Shown here piece after piece: positions 9,583 to 20,934 of a stretch of DNA of 64,000 nt. The position numbers were made by a program, and so were the translations under genes. The notes below the pieces were generated by a model. That model was not told where the DNA came from. It saw nothing but the letters and a program-made list of their open reading frames with translations, and did no database searches. Source of the DNA: Onchidella celtica (taxonomy: Eukaryota; Mollusca; Gastropoda; Systellommatophora; Onchidiidae); contig OZ007570.1 in assembly GCA_963931925.1 (NCBI GenBank), forward strand, positions 37,605,120 to 37,669,119. Reading direction: 5' to 3'. The number at the start of each line of letters is the position of its first letter. Within the stretch, counting starts at the first letter, position 1.

Positions 9583-10971
9583 ATGATAGCAGCGTTTGTC
9601 TCCAACTGCACAACTTGCCAGAAAAAGAAAACTAAGCCCAATAAGGGACTAGTTGTCCGACCACTGCAAACCAAAAACATCTTAGAGCGAGGTCAGGTCG
9701 ACTTGATCGTGATGGAGTCTGCGCCTGATAGAGGATTCAAATACATCCTTAATTATCAAGATCATTTCTCGAAGTTCCTTTTTCTTCGTCCAATGACAAC
9801 GAAGACGGCTGCAGAAACCGCCTACAACTTAATTGGCATTTTTTGCATGATTACGCCACCGACTGTGCTACAAAGTGACAACGGAAGGGAATTCACTGCT
9901 CACGTGATCAAAGAAATGATCGAGATATGGCCCGGACTCACCATCGTGCACGGATCCCCTAGTCACCCTCAGAGTCAGGGATCTGTTGAGCGGTCCAACG
10001 CTGATGTCAAACAGATGCTGACAGCCTGGACCATCGACAACGACACAACTCAGTGGGCTGAGGGGCTAAGATTCGTCCAGCTGCAAAAAAACTCATCCCC
10101 TCATCGCAACCTGAACAATAGAACACGACTGGAAGTTTTCTGTGGTCGGAAGAAAACTTCTGGGCTTGAACGAACGTGCCTGCCAAAGGATGTCATCGCA
10201 ATGCTAGAAAAAGAAGAGGACCTTTTGGAAGTTCTGTCCAGAATGGAAGTTGCAGGTGGGCAGTGCGTTGAGCCTGAGGAAGCTGTGGATGAAAGTGATA
10301 AAGCAGCGCCTGAAGAAGCCACAAGAGTCGAACCTGCTGATGGCAACGATGGTCTCTCTGAAAGTGGAGAGGCTGCCACTTCAAGTACAACTCTAGAACT
10401 CGGTCTACAAAATTCAACTGAAACTGATGCAGAGGTGGTGGGTGCAGTTGGAGGGGCCACCACTTCAAGTACAGCTTTTGAAGACCATGCAAGCATCTTG
10501 ACTCAGTGCAGACAAGATGCACGTGAAGGACAAGAAAAAAGCCGTGCTGAAATGCTGCGAACAACAAGAGACAAGCTTGTTCCACTTATGCAAGACGACT
10601 GCGTGCTGGTTCCAGTCAGTGAGTTTGATCGTGGGCGCCTTGATTGCAGAAACGTGCCTGGGGTGGTCCTGAAGGTTCACAACGACCTGTACCAAGTTGG
10701 CACCAAGCATGGCATCATAAACACTATGTTTTCTCGCAATCAAATTATTGAGGCCGATTTCCAAATTGTCACTGCTGACCAGGTGAAGGACACTGCCCTA
10801 CCAATGAGAACCATTGCTCAGCTTCACTCAAGACATGGAGGACAAGGATTCAAAAAATGTTCTTGCAATGGGAAGTGCGATACAGCCAGATGCAAGTGCA
10901 AGAAAGCAAAGAACTACTGCCATAGTCAGTGCCACCCAAACAATTCATCTTGTAAGAACAAGAGCAAGTAA
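9583..10971 (+). CDS. Ginger integrase/transposase, core and C-terminal domains
   Basis: The ORF encodes 462 residues with a retrovirus-type integrase core that would cut and join the element ends. The second half of an HHCC zinc finger (CTTC) is at residues 9-12. The core carries VDLIVM (Asp40), QSDNGREF (Asp99) and GSVERSN (Glu136), giving a D-D-E triad with about 36 residues between the last two. After about 200 comes an acidic Ser/Ala/Glu-rich linker to about 330, then a domain with VPVSEFDRGRLD and GVVLKVHNDLYQVGTKHG. A Cys-rich CXC-like tail (CSCNGKCDTARCKCKKAKNY and onward, nine Cys) runs from about 427 to the end. This order matches KRBA2-like/Ginger proteins. The natural protein should extend upstream through the HHCC His residues and an N-terminal exon, so the ATG at 9583 is an internal Met. 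Confidence 0.85.
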   Translation: MIAAFVSNCTTCQKKKTKPNKGLVVRPLQTKNILERGQVDLIVMESAPDRGFKYILNYQDHFSKFLFLRPMTTKTAAETAYNLIGIFCMITPPTVLQSDNGREFTAHVIKEMIEIWPGLTIVHGSPSHPQSQGSVERSNADVKQMLTAWTIDNDTTQWAEGLRFVQLQKNSSPHRNLNNRTRLEVFCGRKKTSGLERTCLPKDVIAMLEKEEDLLEVLSRMEVAGGQCVEPEEAVDESDKAAPEEATRVEPADGNDGLSESGEAATSSTTLELGLQNSTETDAEVVGAVGGATTSSTAFEDHASILTQCRQDAREGQEKSRAEMLRTTRDKLVPLMQDDCVLVPVSEFDRGRLDCRNVPGVVLKVHNDLYQVGTKHGIINTMFSRNQIIEADFQIVTADQVKDTALPMRTIAQLHSRHGGQGFKKCSCNGKCDTARCKCKKAKNYCHSQCHPNNSSCKNKSK

Positions 10972-11303
10972 GATAAGAAAATCGAGTGGATTTCCCTTTT
11001 TTGAAGCGTTACATTGCCTTTTGTTTCTTGTTCTGTGACTTTATATTGACGTTTGGAATTGGAACGTTTTGTTTGATGATAGATTGAATACTTGTGCCTC
11101 TCGTTTGGAGTATTCTAAAGTTGTGGTTGATGATACGTTAGTTTTTTGCTTTGAAATTATGTGAAATTTGTCCTTCAACCCTACGGGTCTAATGCAGACT
11201 TGATCATTTGAAATTTAAAAAAAACAAAACATTTCAAATGTTCACATTCTTTGTAACGTTATTTAATTTTGTACACTGCACTTTAAAAGCACAACCTGGA
11301 AAC

Positions 11304-11553
11304 TGATTTGACACATTAGGCAAGGATTTTGCCTACTCTGAAGACATTATTGCCTAAATTGTTGAGTAGTCGTGCCTAAAATGAAAGTTTGCCTAATTTC
11401 ATGACTTAGGCAGCCTAAAACATGAAATTTCACAATCTAGGCAAAATATAACATTGATTTCACAAGTTAGGCACAGCTGTTGCCTATTTCACGAATTAGG
11501 CATAAGACTGCCTAATTCAAGAACTTAGGCATTTTCAGGATCTAGGCACGACA
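11304..11553 (-). repeat. Ginger right terminal inverted repeat
   Basis: Reading the minus strand gives the left repeat again, with about two mismatches in 250. It ends at the CATA duplication. Confidence 0.9.
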
Positions 11554-11557
11554 CATA

Positions 11558-12285
11558 TAAACTAACGCTTGTAACTGTTAGAACACCTTAAAAATCACTC
11601 TAATTTCTTTTTAAGTACGTTCAAATAATAAAACAGGGAAGCAAACCCAACATTTACGCTAAATCATAATAAAGTCTTTCGTCACATTTACTTCGTAACA
11701 TGTTTTTTCAGTAAACAACAGAAGGTGCATGCATTAAAACGAAAAGAAATGCACAAAATATTCAGACTTTTCACTTTCTTTCACAAACCTTGATCACAAA
11801 TCACAACAGATGTTCACCACATTTTCCCCCTCATTCCTACGGAAACAGTTTGATAAGTACTAGAGGCGGTGTAGACCACTGTGAGAAAATTGGACGTAAG
11901 CCATGCCAGTGCGTGAGTACTGAGCCTACTGACCATCTACCTTCGCCCACCACATCCCTTACCATTTCTTCCATCCTCCCGCGTGAGTGGGTGTTTACGT
12001 TACGCTGAATACTTCGAGTACGGTCGTATTCGTGAGGGTTGTTTCTTGATAAACATTTCCAAGACACCGACTCTAAATTACCCAGATTAATTAATTGATA
12101 CCACATTCTGGCTGCACATCGGTCAATATCCCCATATTTTAGTAGAGTCCCACAGGAAATGAAAACTGTCTTCAGCTAGTGTACTGAAATACTGTGAATA
12201 TATCACATGTATAAAAGAAAAGTTCAACAGCAATTATAGTAATTGTGAAAGGTAAACGATATAAGAGATGAGTCTTTTATTATAA
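11558..12285. other. No gene recognised right of the Ginger element
   Basis: AT-rich sequence with short ORFs on both strands and no motif I can name. Confidence 0.6.
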
Positions 12286-12520
12286 CTAGCTGAGATCCCC
12301 GGGCCTGTCCGGGATAAATGTGTCTACAATGTATTCGTTTCTGTTCGGGGTGATTATAATGGATATGCTTCACTTTGCTTGTTCCTTTAGATTTATTTCG
12401 TGGTTTTTGTTGCTTGTTTGTTTGTTTTTAGATAAGTGTTATTGCAACTCCATTGCGCATACACACCACACTCGTCAGCATTCATGAAAAGTTTGTTTAG
12501 CCTTTTTCGCTAAAGTTTAG
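12286..12520 (+). repeat. CCGGGG-hairpin dispersed repeat, copy 2
   Basis: ACTAGCTGAGATCCCCGGGC then CTGTCCGGGATAAATG, followed by TGATTATAATGGATATGCTT and GCTTGTTTGTTTGTTTTTAG. It is colinear with the copy at 2216 over about 200 bases. Confidence 0.55.
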
Positions 12521-13066
12521 AGGCGATCCATGTTTTCGTTAATCCACAATTTGTTTCCTTCAGCGAATGAAGAATGAGGGAAACTGCGCCCCGGTACTAA
12601 AAATAGATCATTATATCGTGTCCCTGTTCTAAAAGCATGGAGTCGGAAGTGTTTGTTGGCAATTTTACATGTGAATTATGCAAAATGAACAAATTACCCA
12701 GAGTTTGCAGCATTTTTATATTATCCCCTAACATCACAATAAGTCGAGTTATAGGCGCTGAGAATGCTTCCAGAGTTTTTAGAAGCCTCCGAAAAAGGGC
12801 CTTTGAGGGCAGAACGTTCACCTTTAGCTCCATTATAGTATGACGCCGTCTTTGCAGACTTCAATACAAAATATAAGAGCCAACAACAGTATTAAAACTC
12901 AGTTATCATAGTTGAAACAATACTGAAACAACTAGTACAGTATGTTAACAAAATCCACAATATCGCTACCAACATCAAGACTGTGAACGCCAACACTTCC
13001 ATCTATTGAAAAAACCACTCATTATCACAATCACGGCTTTCAGCACGCAGTAGTGGCAAGGCTCTT

Positions 13067-13240
13067 GTTATAAATACGTACGCACCCCGATCGTTTTGCG
13101 CTAGGGGCGCGAACGTATATCTAACCCCGTCCTTATCCTCAACCCTAAATCTTATCAAATCCCAACCCTGCCACGTACCTTTCCAACCAAACAGCAGGAG
13201 GAAAACAAAAATCTGAAAGAACCAAATATTCAATAACTCA
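13067..13240 (-). mobile_element. Palindrome-ended element, copy A (truncated)
   Basis: The terminal module GTTATAAATACGTACGC, TTTTGCGCTAGGGGCGC and GAACGTATA can fold on itself. It is followed by one unit related to the 42-bp repeat (TCCTCAACCCTAAATCTTAT) and a GGAGGAAAACAAAAATCTGA tail. The same order occurs at 15812-16119 and, reversed and expanded, at 29393-30180. The far end is missing here. Confidence 0.65.
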
Positions 13241-13882
13241 CACCATTTAATAACTAATAGAATTTACGCAGAAATACACAGGCGTGATTACGTTGATTTT
13301 CGACCACCAGTGTGTAAAGAGAGGTCAAGGACAGAGTTTCCGATCATGCTTTTTTATTCTAATCGACAAAAATGCGTCTCTGTTTTTGCGGCTCAACAAG
13401 TTTTAATGTAAATAATAGTAAAGACTAATTTTTGCTCAAAATGAATGTGTACACGTAACTCATCGTCAAAAAATAAGACAGTACACACAATTTCATAATT
13501 TTCTATCGCGTAGACGCGAAGTTTTAGCTGCTTACAGGTTCAGCCTTTAGCTCAATTATAGTGAGATGACATTTAAAAAATAATGAACACCAAAATATTC
13601 CGCAAGATTTGAATTGACGTCATCGGTTATTTGAGATTGTTTTCTTTTTTTTTTTCTCTTGACGTCAAAGGACTTGGATTTCTCCGAAATAGTACAATAT
13701 TTCGCTTTCTCTTTCATCAGAAGTTTCAATGCATGTTGAATGCCCATAAGTATTATCGCGTCTTTAATTCTCTTTTTTTTTTTTTTAAATTTGATCTCCA
13801 AACTCTGAAAAACTAAATGTCTTTTAGTACCGGTATGGAGAAAAGGTAAAACAACACGTCGAAAGTTGTTTAAAATGCGTTC

Positions 13883-14022
13883 TGGCACTTATCAAGCTGC
13901 TTCACAGTTACGATGTATTTGAACTCTTTTATCATAATGCTGAAGCCGCAAACGTTTAACGTCGATTTTCTCAGTTATACGACAAAATGGAGTTGGAACC
14001 AAGAAGAACTACAGTCACAATA
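13883..14022 (+). repeat. 145-bp dispersed repeat, copy 2
   Basis: CTGGCACTTATCAAGCTGCT through CGCAAACGTTTAACGTCGAT to CCAAGAAGAACTACAG, colinear with the copy at 3595. Confidence 0.72.
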
Positions 14023-14174
14023 TGGCACCAATTGCGAAGTATCCCGGTCTACGTCACAATTTTAAGCGAAACAAACCAAGAACAACTTTGCATAAACAAC
14101 TTCAATCACACATCCACTGCAGAACTCGCCACCAACATCATCAAAACTACGACTGACAACACTCTCAGCATTCT

Positions 14175-14660
14175 TTTATCATCCTCACCGACTACATAAC
14201 TAACTCCTCTTCTCCCACTACAACAATCCCAACCCCCACCCCAAAAATGATCCGCACCAACTACATAACTCTTCATCTCCCAATACAATAACCCTCCCCC
14301 CCACCCTCACCAACTACATAACCCTTCACCTCCTACTACAAGCCCCCCCTCCACCCCCCCCCAAAGATAAATCCTCAATGACACATAACCCCTCATGTCT
14401 GACTACAACAACCCCTTACCCCCCTCCAACCATCCTCACCAACTAAACTGCATAACCCCCCGAATCTCTGCCACAACCCCCTCCCCCCGCCAACCATCCT
14501 CACCATCTGCATAACCCTTCATCTCCTATTACAACACCCCCCCCCCCCAACCACATTGACTACATAAAACCCCTCTTCTTCGACTACAACTCCCCCCCCC
14601 CCCCGAAAATAAAATGCTCACTGACTACATGATAACCCCTCAGCTCTGTCTACAACAGCC
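14175..14660 (+). repeat. C-rich degenerate tandem array
   Basis: Units of about 60-70 bases repeat ACTACATAACCCCTCATCTCC-like segments (given here approximately), a CTACAACA segment and a run of seven or more C. At least seven units are visible. The strand asymmetry (almost no G on the plus strand) is marked. Confidence 0.75.
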
Positions 14661-15104
14661 CCTACCTCATCCAAAACGTTTTGAAAATGAGAATTACGAA
14701 GCCAAACACCGCTAGTGATTCAGCATTTTCTTCAGCGTCATGGAAAAACAGGGGAAAAAAACAACAAATAAAGGTAGATCTAGGTGTTGAAAGTGAGACA
14801 AAAACGGTCGCTCATAGATCACATCTTTTTCTTTCGACGCAGATGTTGTTTATGTGCGTCTTGTTTTCTCCTTATCATTTTACGTTACTTTCTGTTTGTG
14901 TGAAGGTGCTCATACTGATGGTTATCCTGCACCACTATCTTCTATTGCCAAGCCTGTGTTGCATCACCAACACTGAATTATAAGATAAAAAATATGATAA
15001 AGCAATGTTTGGAATCTCAAAGATGTGCCATCGCTCTTTTGGGAAGATACGAAGTAACATATCGTTAACCTGTTGTGTTTCAGTCTCGTTTTTCAGGAAG
15101 GAGA

Positions 15105-15422
15105 CACAGGCATGGAGAAGGGGTGGGGGACGGAGGGAGGAAGGAAGGGAGTGAGATAGAAGGAGAGGAGAGAGGGAGGGGAAGGGAGGGAGTTGAAGGA
15201 AGAGAGAGGAGAGGGAAGGACGGAGTGAGAGAGAGAGAGAGGAATGAGAGAGAGACAGAGAGAGAGAGAAACAGAGGGGGGCAGGAGAGAGGGAGAGATA
15301 GAGACAGAGAGAGACAGAGAGACAGAGGGAGAGAGAGGCAGACAGACAGATAGAGAGACAGGGAGAGAGAGGGGGGGGGGAGAGAGCGAGAGAAAGAGAG
15401 AGAGAGGGGACAGAGAGAAGGG
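15105..15422 (+). repeat. Purine-rich (GA/GGA/GACA) low-complexity tract
   Basis: The plus strand is almost all G and A for about 320 bases, with mixed GAGA, GGGA and GACA units. Confidence 0.9.
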
Positions 15423-15811
15423 GGCTTGCTGCAGTGGGGAAAAAAACAACAACAACAAAAGGAGTTATAGATCTAGCAATAAGAACCAGTTCTCAGTAAG
15501 CAAACATGAACAATCGTCTTCTTCTCCTTCTGCGACTTCGTCTTCTTCTGCTGCTGCTGCTTCAAAATCACATAATCTATTTGCACTGAGTTGTTATGGC
15601 ACTTTTCAGGCAGGGGTGGGAACAGATGACCTAGCGGATCTTCACCCCTTGACGTAAGTGGGCAAATTAATCAAATCAGAGGGAATGGCAAAAAAAAAAA
15701 AAAAAGGGTGTGAAATAAGGCCATTAACGCAATAACTCAACTCTGTTTTGCATCAGTTCTGACTCAGTCTTGAACTCCATTCGAATCAGCTATTGACTTT
15801 AATTAAAGTTG

Positions 15812-16119
15812 CTTTTGTTATAAGTACGTACGTACGCCAAGCGTTTTGCGCTGGGGGCGCGTACGTATACTCACCTGTCCCTAACACCGTCCTTATCGTC
15901 AACCCTAAATCTTATCAAATTCCTAGCCCCATACTCTTTTAACATAAAAAAAAAAAAAAGGAGGAAAACAAAAAGAAAATCTGAAAGAATAATTAATAAA
16001 GGCTGTTTTTAAGAATATTTCTGGGAGGAGCTTTCTAGCTTGGAGACACAAAAGGCTTTAAAATACATAACCCTAGGGCAAAAAACTTGGAGGATCAGAC
16101 GTACCTATTTGTAACAACA
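15812..16119 (-). mobile_element. Palindrome-ended element, copy B (about 308 bp)
   Basis: Both ends are present: TTGTTATAAGTACGTACG on the left, and the reversed right end GTTGTTACAAATAGGTACG. Each end has its own internal dyad around TACGTAC or CTAGGGCA. The middle holds one unit related to the 42-bp repeat (CGTCAACCCTAAATCTTATC) and the GGAGGAAAACAAAAAGAAAA segment. Confidence 0.68.
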
Positions 16120-16233
16120 TTCTTAATAAAAGTAGTTTTGACTACCCTCGAACTAACGAGATGGACGTGTTTCAGATTCAGCAGTGGACAGGGTCTCGTT
16201 TAACCCCATACAGTAAATGGATACATTTTATTT

Positions 16234-16435
16234 AATTTTGCCCCGGCAGCGGCGTGTTCCCCTACTCTTCTCGATTTCCAACTGCCAAAGTATCTTTAAC
16301 GCACGCTACGTACACTCGGGCCCTCCGAATTTTTCGTCCTTATCCGAAAAGACTAGGCGCTCGGTCCTCCCTACCACAGGACCAAGGACAGGAAAATATG
16401 AGCAAAATCCCTAAATTCCAACATGCCTGCACCCA
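16234..16435 (-). mobile_element. tRNA-derived SINE, family 1, headless copy
   Basis: The body and tail of family 1 are present (GCCGCTGCC-type end, TACTTTGGCAGTTGG, GGTGCAGGCATG), but the tRNA-like head stops abruptly after the GGTGCAGG block. This is a typical 5' truncation. Confidence 0.75.
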
Positions 16436-17629
16436 CCACAAAAGTAAAATGTATATAAATAATGGAAAACTGAAATGTTGCAGCATAGATACGAGCTATG
16501 GCTGGATTAATCACCAAGCAAAAGAAGCACGTGGTTGTAGCATCTAGGGAAGGGGGAGAGGGCGCCACAGAAAATTTTCATTGCCAGGATTTACCATGGA
16601 CCATATTATGGTGCAAAACTACAAATGGTGCAGCTGAACCAGGGTCCACAAAAAGGGGTCCCCACAATAAATGAAGAAAATTAAAGTTTTTGCTGGCTTG
16701 TAAGGCTCGTTTAAAATTTTTTTTTAATGTTTATTTATTTATTTTTTTATTTCGAACTACATAAATTATAGGGGCACCCGAATCTTTTAACTGCTTAAGG
16801 CCTCTAAAGAGCTTAATCCGGTCCTGATATCAGTAACTATAGAAATCTAGAGCTTGGCACCTTGAAGCCTACCTGCATTTTTACATTGAGTCCAAGCATT
16901 GCGTGTATCATACTAAAAGTGCAAATCAATTTTTCTTTTTTTTGTTTGCATGCTTGTTTGTTTATTTGCTTTTGTTTTTCTTCTTAGACAAATGAAACAT
17001 TGCCAGGATTTTTGCCATGTTGTTACAAATGCCAAAACCGATTACTTTTTCCATCTCGGCATGATGTCATACAGACAGCAATTCGTTTCCCGAGAAATGA
17101 CAAGGTTCCATTTCCACTTTTTGGCTGAGCTGAGTTACACACTACACACTACTTCTTCGGGCCTTCTCCATTGTGTGTCAAAGTATCAAGCAGATTCGGG
17201 GTGTAATTTGTAAGTATTACTAAAAAGAAAAAAAAACAACTCTTTGTTCTAGAAGCTATGATCACATGAAACTTCAATGCTCGATTTCTCAGAAGTTGAC
17301 GGAAGTGAGTTATATCTTCGTCATTCAATTCTTTTTTACTCATTATAAAATATATTTTCTTCTTTTCCTTGTCCGTCCTTGGGGAAACTGAAATTGTAGG
17401 CTGGATTAGAGATTGTCCACATATTTACAGCATTTCACTTTAGATCTATATAAAACACCATTTCAAAACTTTACAAGTAGAACTACTTTATAGGAGACTT
17501 TTCCCCTTTGGACTTAATTTGTGAAGTTTTCGTTGAGCAAGCTCTGAGAATCAATCTACAGTAAATTATTCCAAAATACTGTAACTGGCTCTAGGTGGTC
17601 GTTTTCCTGCCGATGCGCTGTTAAGCCCA
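16436..17629. other. No gene recognised
   Basis: AT-rich sequence with T-runs near 16710-16755. The 87-codon ORF at 16950 shows no domain. Confidence 0.6.
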
Positions 17630-17762
17630 AACTCCCTCTCTCTTTCTCTCTCTGTCTGTTTGTCTCTCCCTTTCTCTCTCTCTCTCTCTTTATCTCTCTT
17701 TCTCTTTCTCTCTCTGTTTGTCTCTCCCTTTCTCTCTCTCTCTCCTTATCCCTCTTTCTCTT

Positions 17763-17802
<40 letters not shown>

Positions 17803-17803
17803 A
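17630..17803 (+). repeat. (CT)n low-complexity tract
   Basis: A run of CTCTCT and TTTCTC units with a TGTCTGTTTGTCTCTC segment duplicated in part near 17652 and 17713. Confidence 0.92.
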
Positions 17804-17869
17804 ATTATTCTTGTTCTTTGTTCTGCCGTTTTTCTTTTTTTGGAAGGTTATTCGGGGATAGATGGCCCC

Positions 17870-18025
17870 AGCAAAATTAATATCTCTCTTTTCACCAGCG
17901 GACCCGATACAGTTTTGACGTACCCGAACGAATGAGACAGCCTTGTTTTTGGTCTCATCAATGCACGAGGCCCTGTTTAACTCTATGGTTCACATCTCAC
18001 ACTTAAAGACCTAGACTAAACAGAT
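17870..18025 (+). repeat. Dispersed repeat X, copy 1
   Basis: TTTCACCAGCGGACCCGATA, AGTTTTGACG, GAATGAGACAG, GGTCTCATCAATGCACGAGG and GGTTCACATCTCACACTTAA are colinear with the copy at 20935. No ORF or known family. Confidence 0.65.
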
Positions 18026-18131
18026 TTGTGTGTATTCAGCTCTTTATTTCAGGAGGTTTCGCTGCCCTTGGCATTTACACCTTACTTTTTCTTCTTTTTA
18101 TTTTCTTGTTGTGGTAAGGACTCGTGTTTTC

Positions 18132-18405
18132 AGAATTTTGCCCAGGCAGCGGCCTGTTCGGCCTGCTCTTTTCGATGTCCAACTGCCAAGGTATCTTTCA
18201 CGTGCGCAACGTATACACGAACCCTCCGGATTTTTCGTCCTTATCCGAGAAGGCTAGGTGCTCGATCTTACCTACCATAGGATCGGGGACAGGAAAATAT
18301 GAGAAAAATCCCAAAGTCCCAACATGCCTGCACCGACCGGGATTTGAACCCGGTACCTTCGGCACGAGAGGCGAGCACCTTACCTCCAGACCACCTTGTC
18401 CCCCG
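18132..18405 (-). mobile_element. tRNA-derived SINE, family 1, near full-length copy
   Basis: On the minus strand it begins GGGGGACAAGGTGGTCTGGA, with the B-box-like GGTTCAAATCC, and runs through the same body and GCCGAACAGGCCGCTGCCTG end as the copy at 5577. The tRNA-like head is better preserved here, so this copy is the closest to an intact master in the window. Confidence 0.82.
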
Positions 18406-18694
18406 AAACAGATTTGTCTCAGCGCAAGACCAGCTGTATAATAATTACGTTTCTATTTTCTTTTTTTTTCTCAAAGAAATGGAACAAAATAACTTGCTGT
18501 ACCATGCATGATTTTGGTAGGACAAGTGATAGCACCCACAGATCCTTGTTTAATTGGGAAAAAAAAGGGGGGGGGGGATAGGGGACAAGTCAAAAAGGAT
18601 TTGTAGAAGACATGAAATTAGTACGTAGACAAAACAGTACCGAAAAAACAACACCAACAACAATTAACAGCATAGAAAAGCTTTTCTTTTTGTC

Positions 18695-19240
18695 ATATTT
18701 CGATTTTGTGAAATTAGAGAACAGAGTTTGGGCAAACACTGGAGAAATAGACATGAAATCAAAGATTGGCAGAATATTATTTACAATCCAAACAAAAACG
18801 CAGAAAATCCTTTGGCCATATTTTGACTTTGTGAAGTTAGGAAGCAGAGTTTGGGAAAACATCGAAGAAGAAAACATAACGTTAGATACGGACAAAATGT
18901 ATTTTACAAAACACAACAGAAAATCTTTTCTTTAATTCAACATTTTGACTTTGTGAAATTAGAGAACAGTGCTTTTGGAAAACATCGAAGAAAAAGACAT
19001 AAAATCAGAGGCAGACCAAATATTATTTTTAAAAAAACACAGAAAAGCTTCCCTTATTGCCATATTTTGATTTTGTAAAATTAGAGAGCAGAATTTGGGA
19101 AAACGTTGAAGAAAAAAAATGTGAAATTAATGACTGACAAAATAATATTAAAGAAAAAAAGCACAGAATTTTTTGGGTTTTTCTTTTGATATATTTTGAC
19201 TTTGTGAAATTAGAGAGCAGAGTTTGGGAAACCATCGAAG
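18695..19240 (+). repeat. Degenerate tandem array, about 120-130-bp period, five units
   Basis: The block TTTGTGAAATTAGAGAACAG followed by GTTTGGG recurs near 18706, 18828, 18950, 19071 and 19202. Each block is followed by a GAAGAAAAAGACAT-like stretch and an AAACACAGAAAA-like stretch. The units have diverged, so the array is old. Confidence 0.8.
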
Positions 19241-19259
19241 AAAACAACAACAAAAAATT

Positions 19260-20934
19260 GAGGAGAGTCGCAAAAATTCACACATTACCCTACCTGAGAG
19301 CTCGTTCTTTGTGAAGAGGAATGCATCTGAAGTGACAGCTACGTCAGGCACAGAAATTGTGATAAGTAATGCATTGAAATGATAGCACTGATAAAACGTG
19401 GGCACGCGGAGATAATTTTTTTTCTTCTGTTTTTTGTTGTGTTTTTTAAGTGCACAAACTCCTAAGCAAGGGGATAGTTTTAACCCTTCAATACTGATAC
19501 AGCATTTTTGTTGTCTCTTTACTGCTCCGTCAGTTACAGGTTTGGGTTCTCCATTACGAGCCTATAAATAGAGACCAACAGCCTGATTTGAGCTCAGATT
19601 TACTGTTCAAAATAACCAATATCAAGACTTTAGTGAATCTCAATATAAACTGGATTTGAGAAAATCTAGCTTTCACAGCGTCAATAGTCAAAGGGTTAAT
19701 AATATGAAATGTACAAAAACAAGAACTCAGTGGAATTGTTTTTTTTACGTGCGTTTCAGATTCCAGGTAATTAGAATTCCAGAAAGGCAGAGAATGCACA
19801 AACATCATTCATGCCTGGATATTTTCCACAAGATAGTTTGTGAATTGTTCTGTGTACGGCTGTGAAGTAATCGATGCATGGATTGGAAAAGCGAAGTTAG
19901 TTGATTCTTTGGGCGATATTTTGGTGTGATGAAAGATCTCTGTATGAAATGTTTCTATGTATGTGCTGCGAGCTGTCTCGGAAGTTAGAAGATCGTGTTT
20001 TCTCAAAAACTCTTTTCTCTAATTTCATTTCTCCTAAAAATCCTTGTTTATTTGGTCTGAATAGATGGGATGGATTGGTGGATCGGAGAAGGAGGGAAGA
20101 TGAATGGATGGATGGATGGATGGGTGTCTACAAGGACGAATATGTGACTACATGATTAAATGACGAAATAAGACAGAGAGAAATAAGGAATGAGCGTGTC
20201 GTGAAGCCTTCTTTCCCTTTCTCTCTCTCTCTCTCCTTTTCCCACCCAACCGTAACCATCTTCTCCTAGATACGACAGACAACGAGAAGAATATCTGAGA
20301 TAATGCTCAAACGAGTCATAAGTGTAGAACTCATTTTCGGCGCAGGAGCCAAAGATAATGGTTATCTCTTAGTGAGGAAAACGCGATCAAATACACCTCT
20401 TTGATTCGAAGGTGTCTGTTTATCAGCCAGACACTCCAAAGAGAACCCGAGAGTCTGGCCACTCAAACAGACAGAATTTCAAATTCGATTTGAACTGGAT
20501 GAAAAACTTAGCACGACACCTGAACTGACTTCTTTAATGAGTTATAATCAGTTCTGTTGAGGTTTCGAGAGAGATGCGAAATTGAAAAAGTTCTAGTGAA
20601 AAAGAATTTGTCCCTTTGCTGTAGGAACTGGGACATCCTACTCAGTGTGAATTACGCAAATAGAAAACCTGTCTCTTGTCTTTATCGTCTCACGTTTTAG
20701 AAACAGGTGTCAAGTCAAAAGCTCTGAACACATGATATGACAAAAAAATATTCGCGGTGCGCTGATAGTATCAGCACCCTCTTTTCCCTTTTCTTTTCCC
20801 AAATTAAAAAGAAAATGATGAAAGGCTTGGAATAGGGAGCCCGAGGACTTAATTTTGAGAGCTTCAAAATTTTTAGACATGAAACTTGCTAATGGCACAC
20901 TGCGTCATATCTGGGGGTTTTTTTGCGTCTTTTT
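19260..20934. other. No gene recognised
   Basis: AT-rich sequence with a short (GGAT)n at 20104-20120 and CT repeats at 20218-20236. No repeats shared with the rest of the window were noticed. Confidence 0.6.

Larger units (their letters stand above)
8270..11553 (+). mobile_element. Ginger-type DNA transposon with 250-bp terminal inverted repeats
   Basis: The element of 3284 bp begins TGTCGTGCCTAGATCC and ends with its inverse, and is flanked by CATA at 8266-8269 and 11554-11557. Ginger elements are known for TGT-type termini, 4-bp duplications and an integrase-like transposase related to the KRBA2 group, all of which are seen here. The inverted repeats differ at about two positions in 250, so the insertion is young. 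The integrase core and C-terminus form one long ORF (9583-10971). The upstream coding part (from about 8638) is interrupted by about three breaks besides a probable intron, so this copy looks inactive although its ends look competent. Confidence 0.88.
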
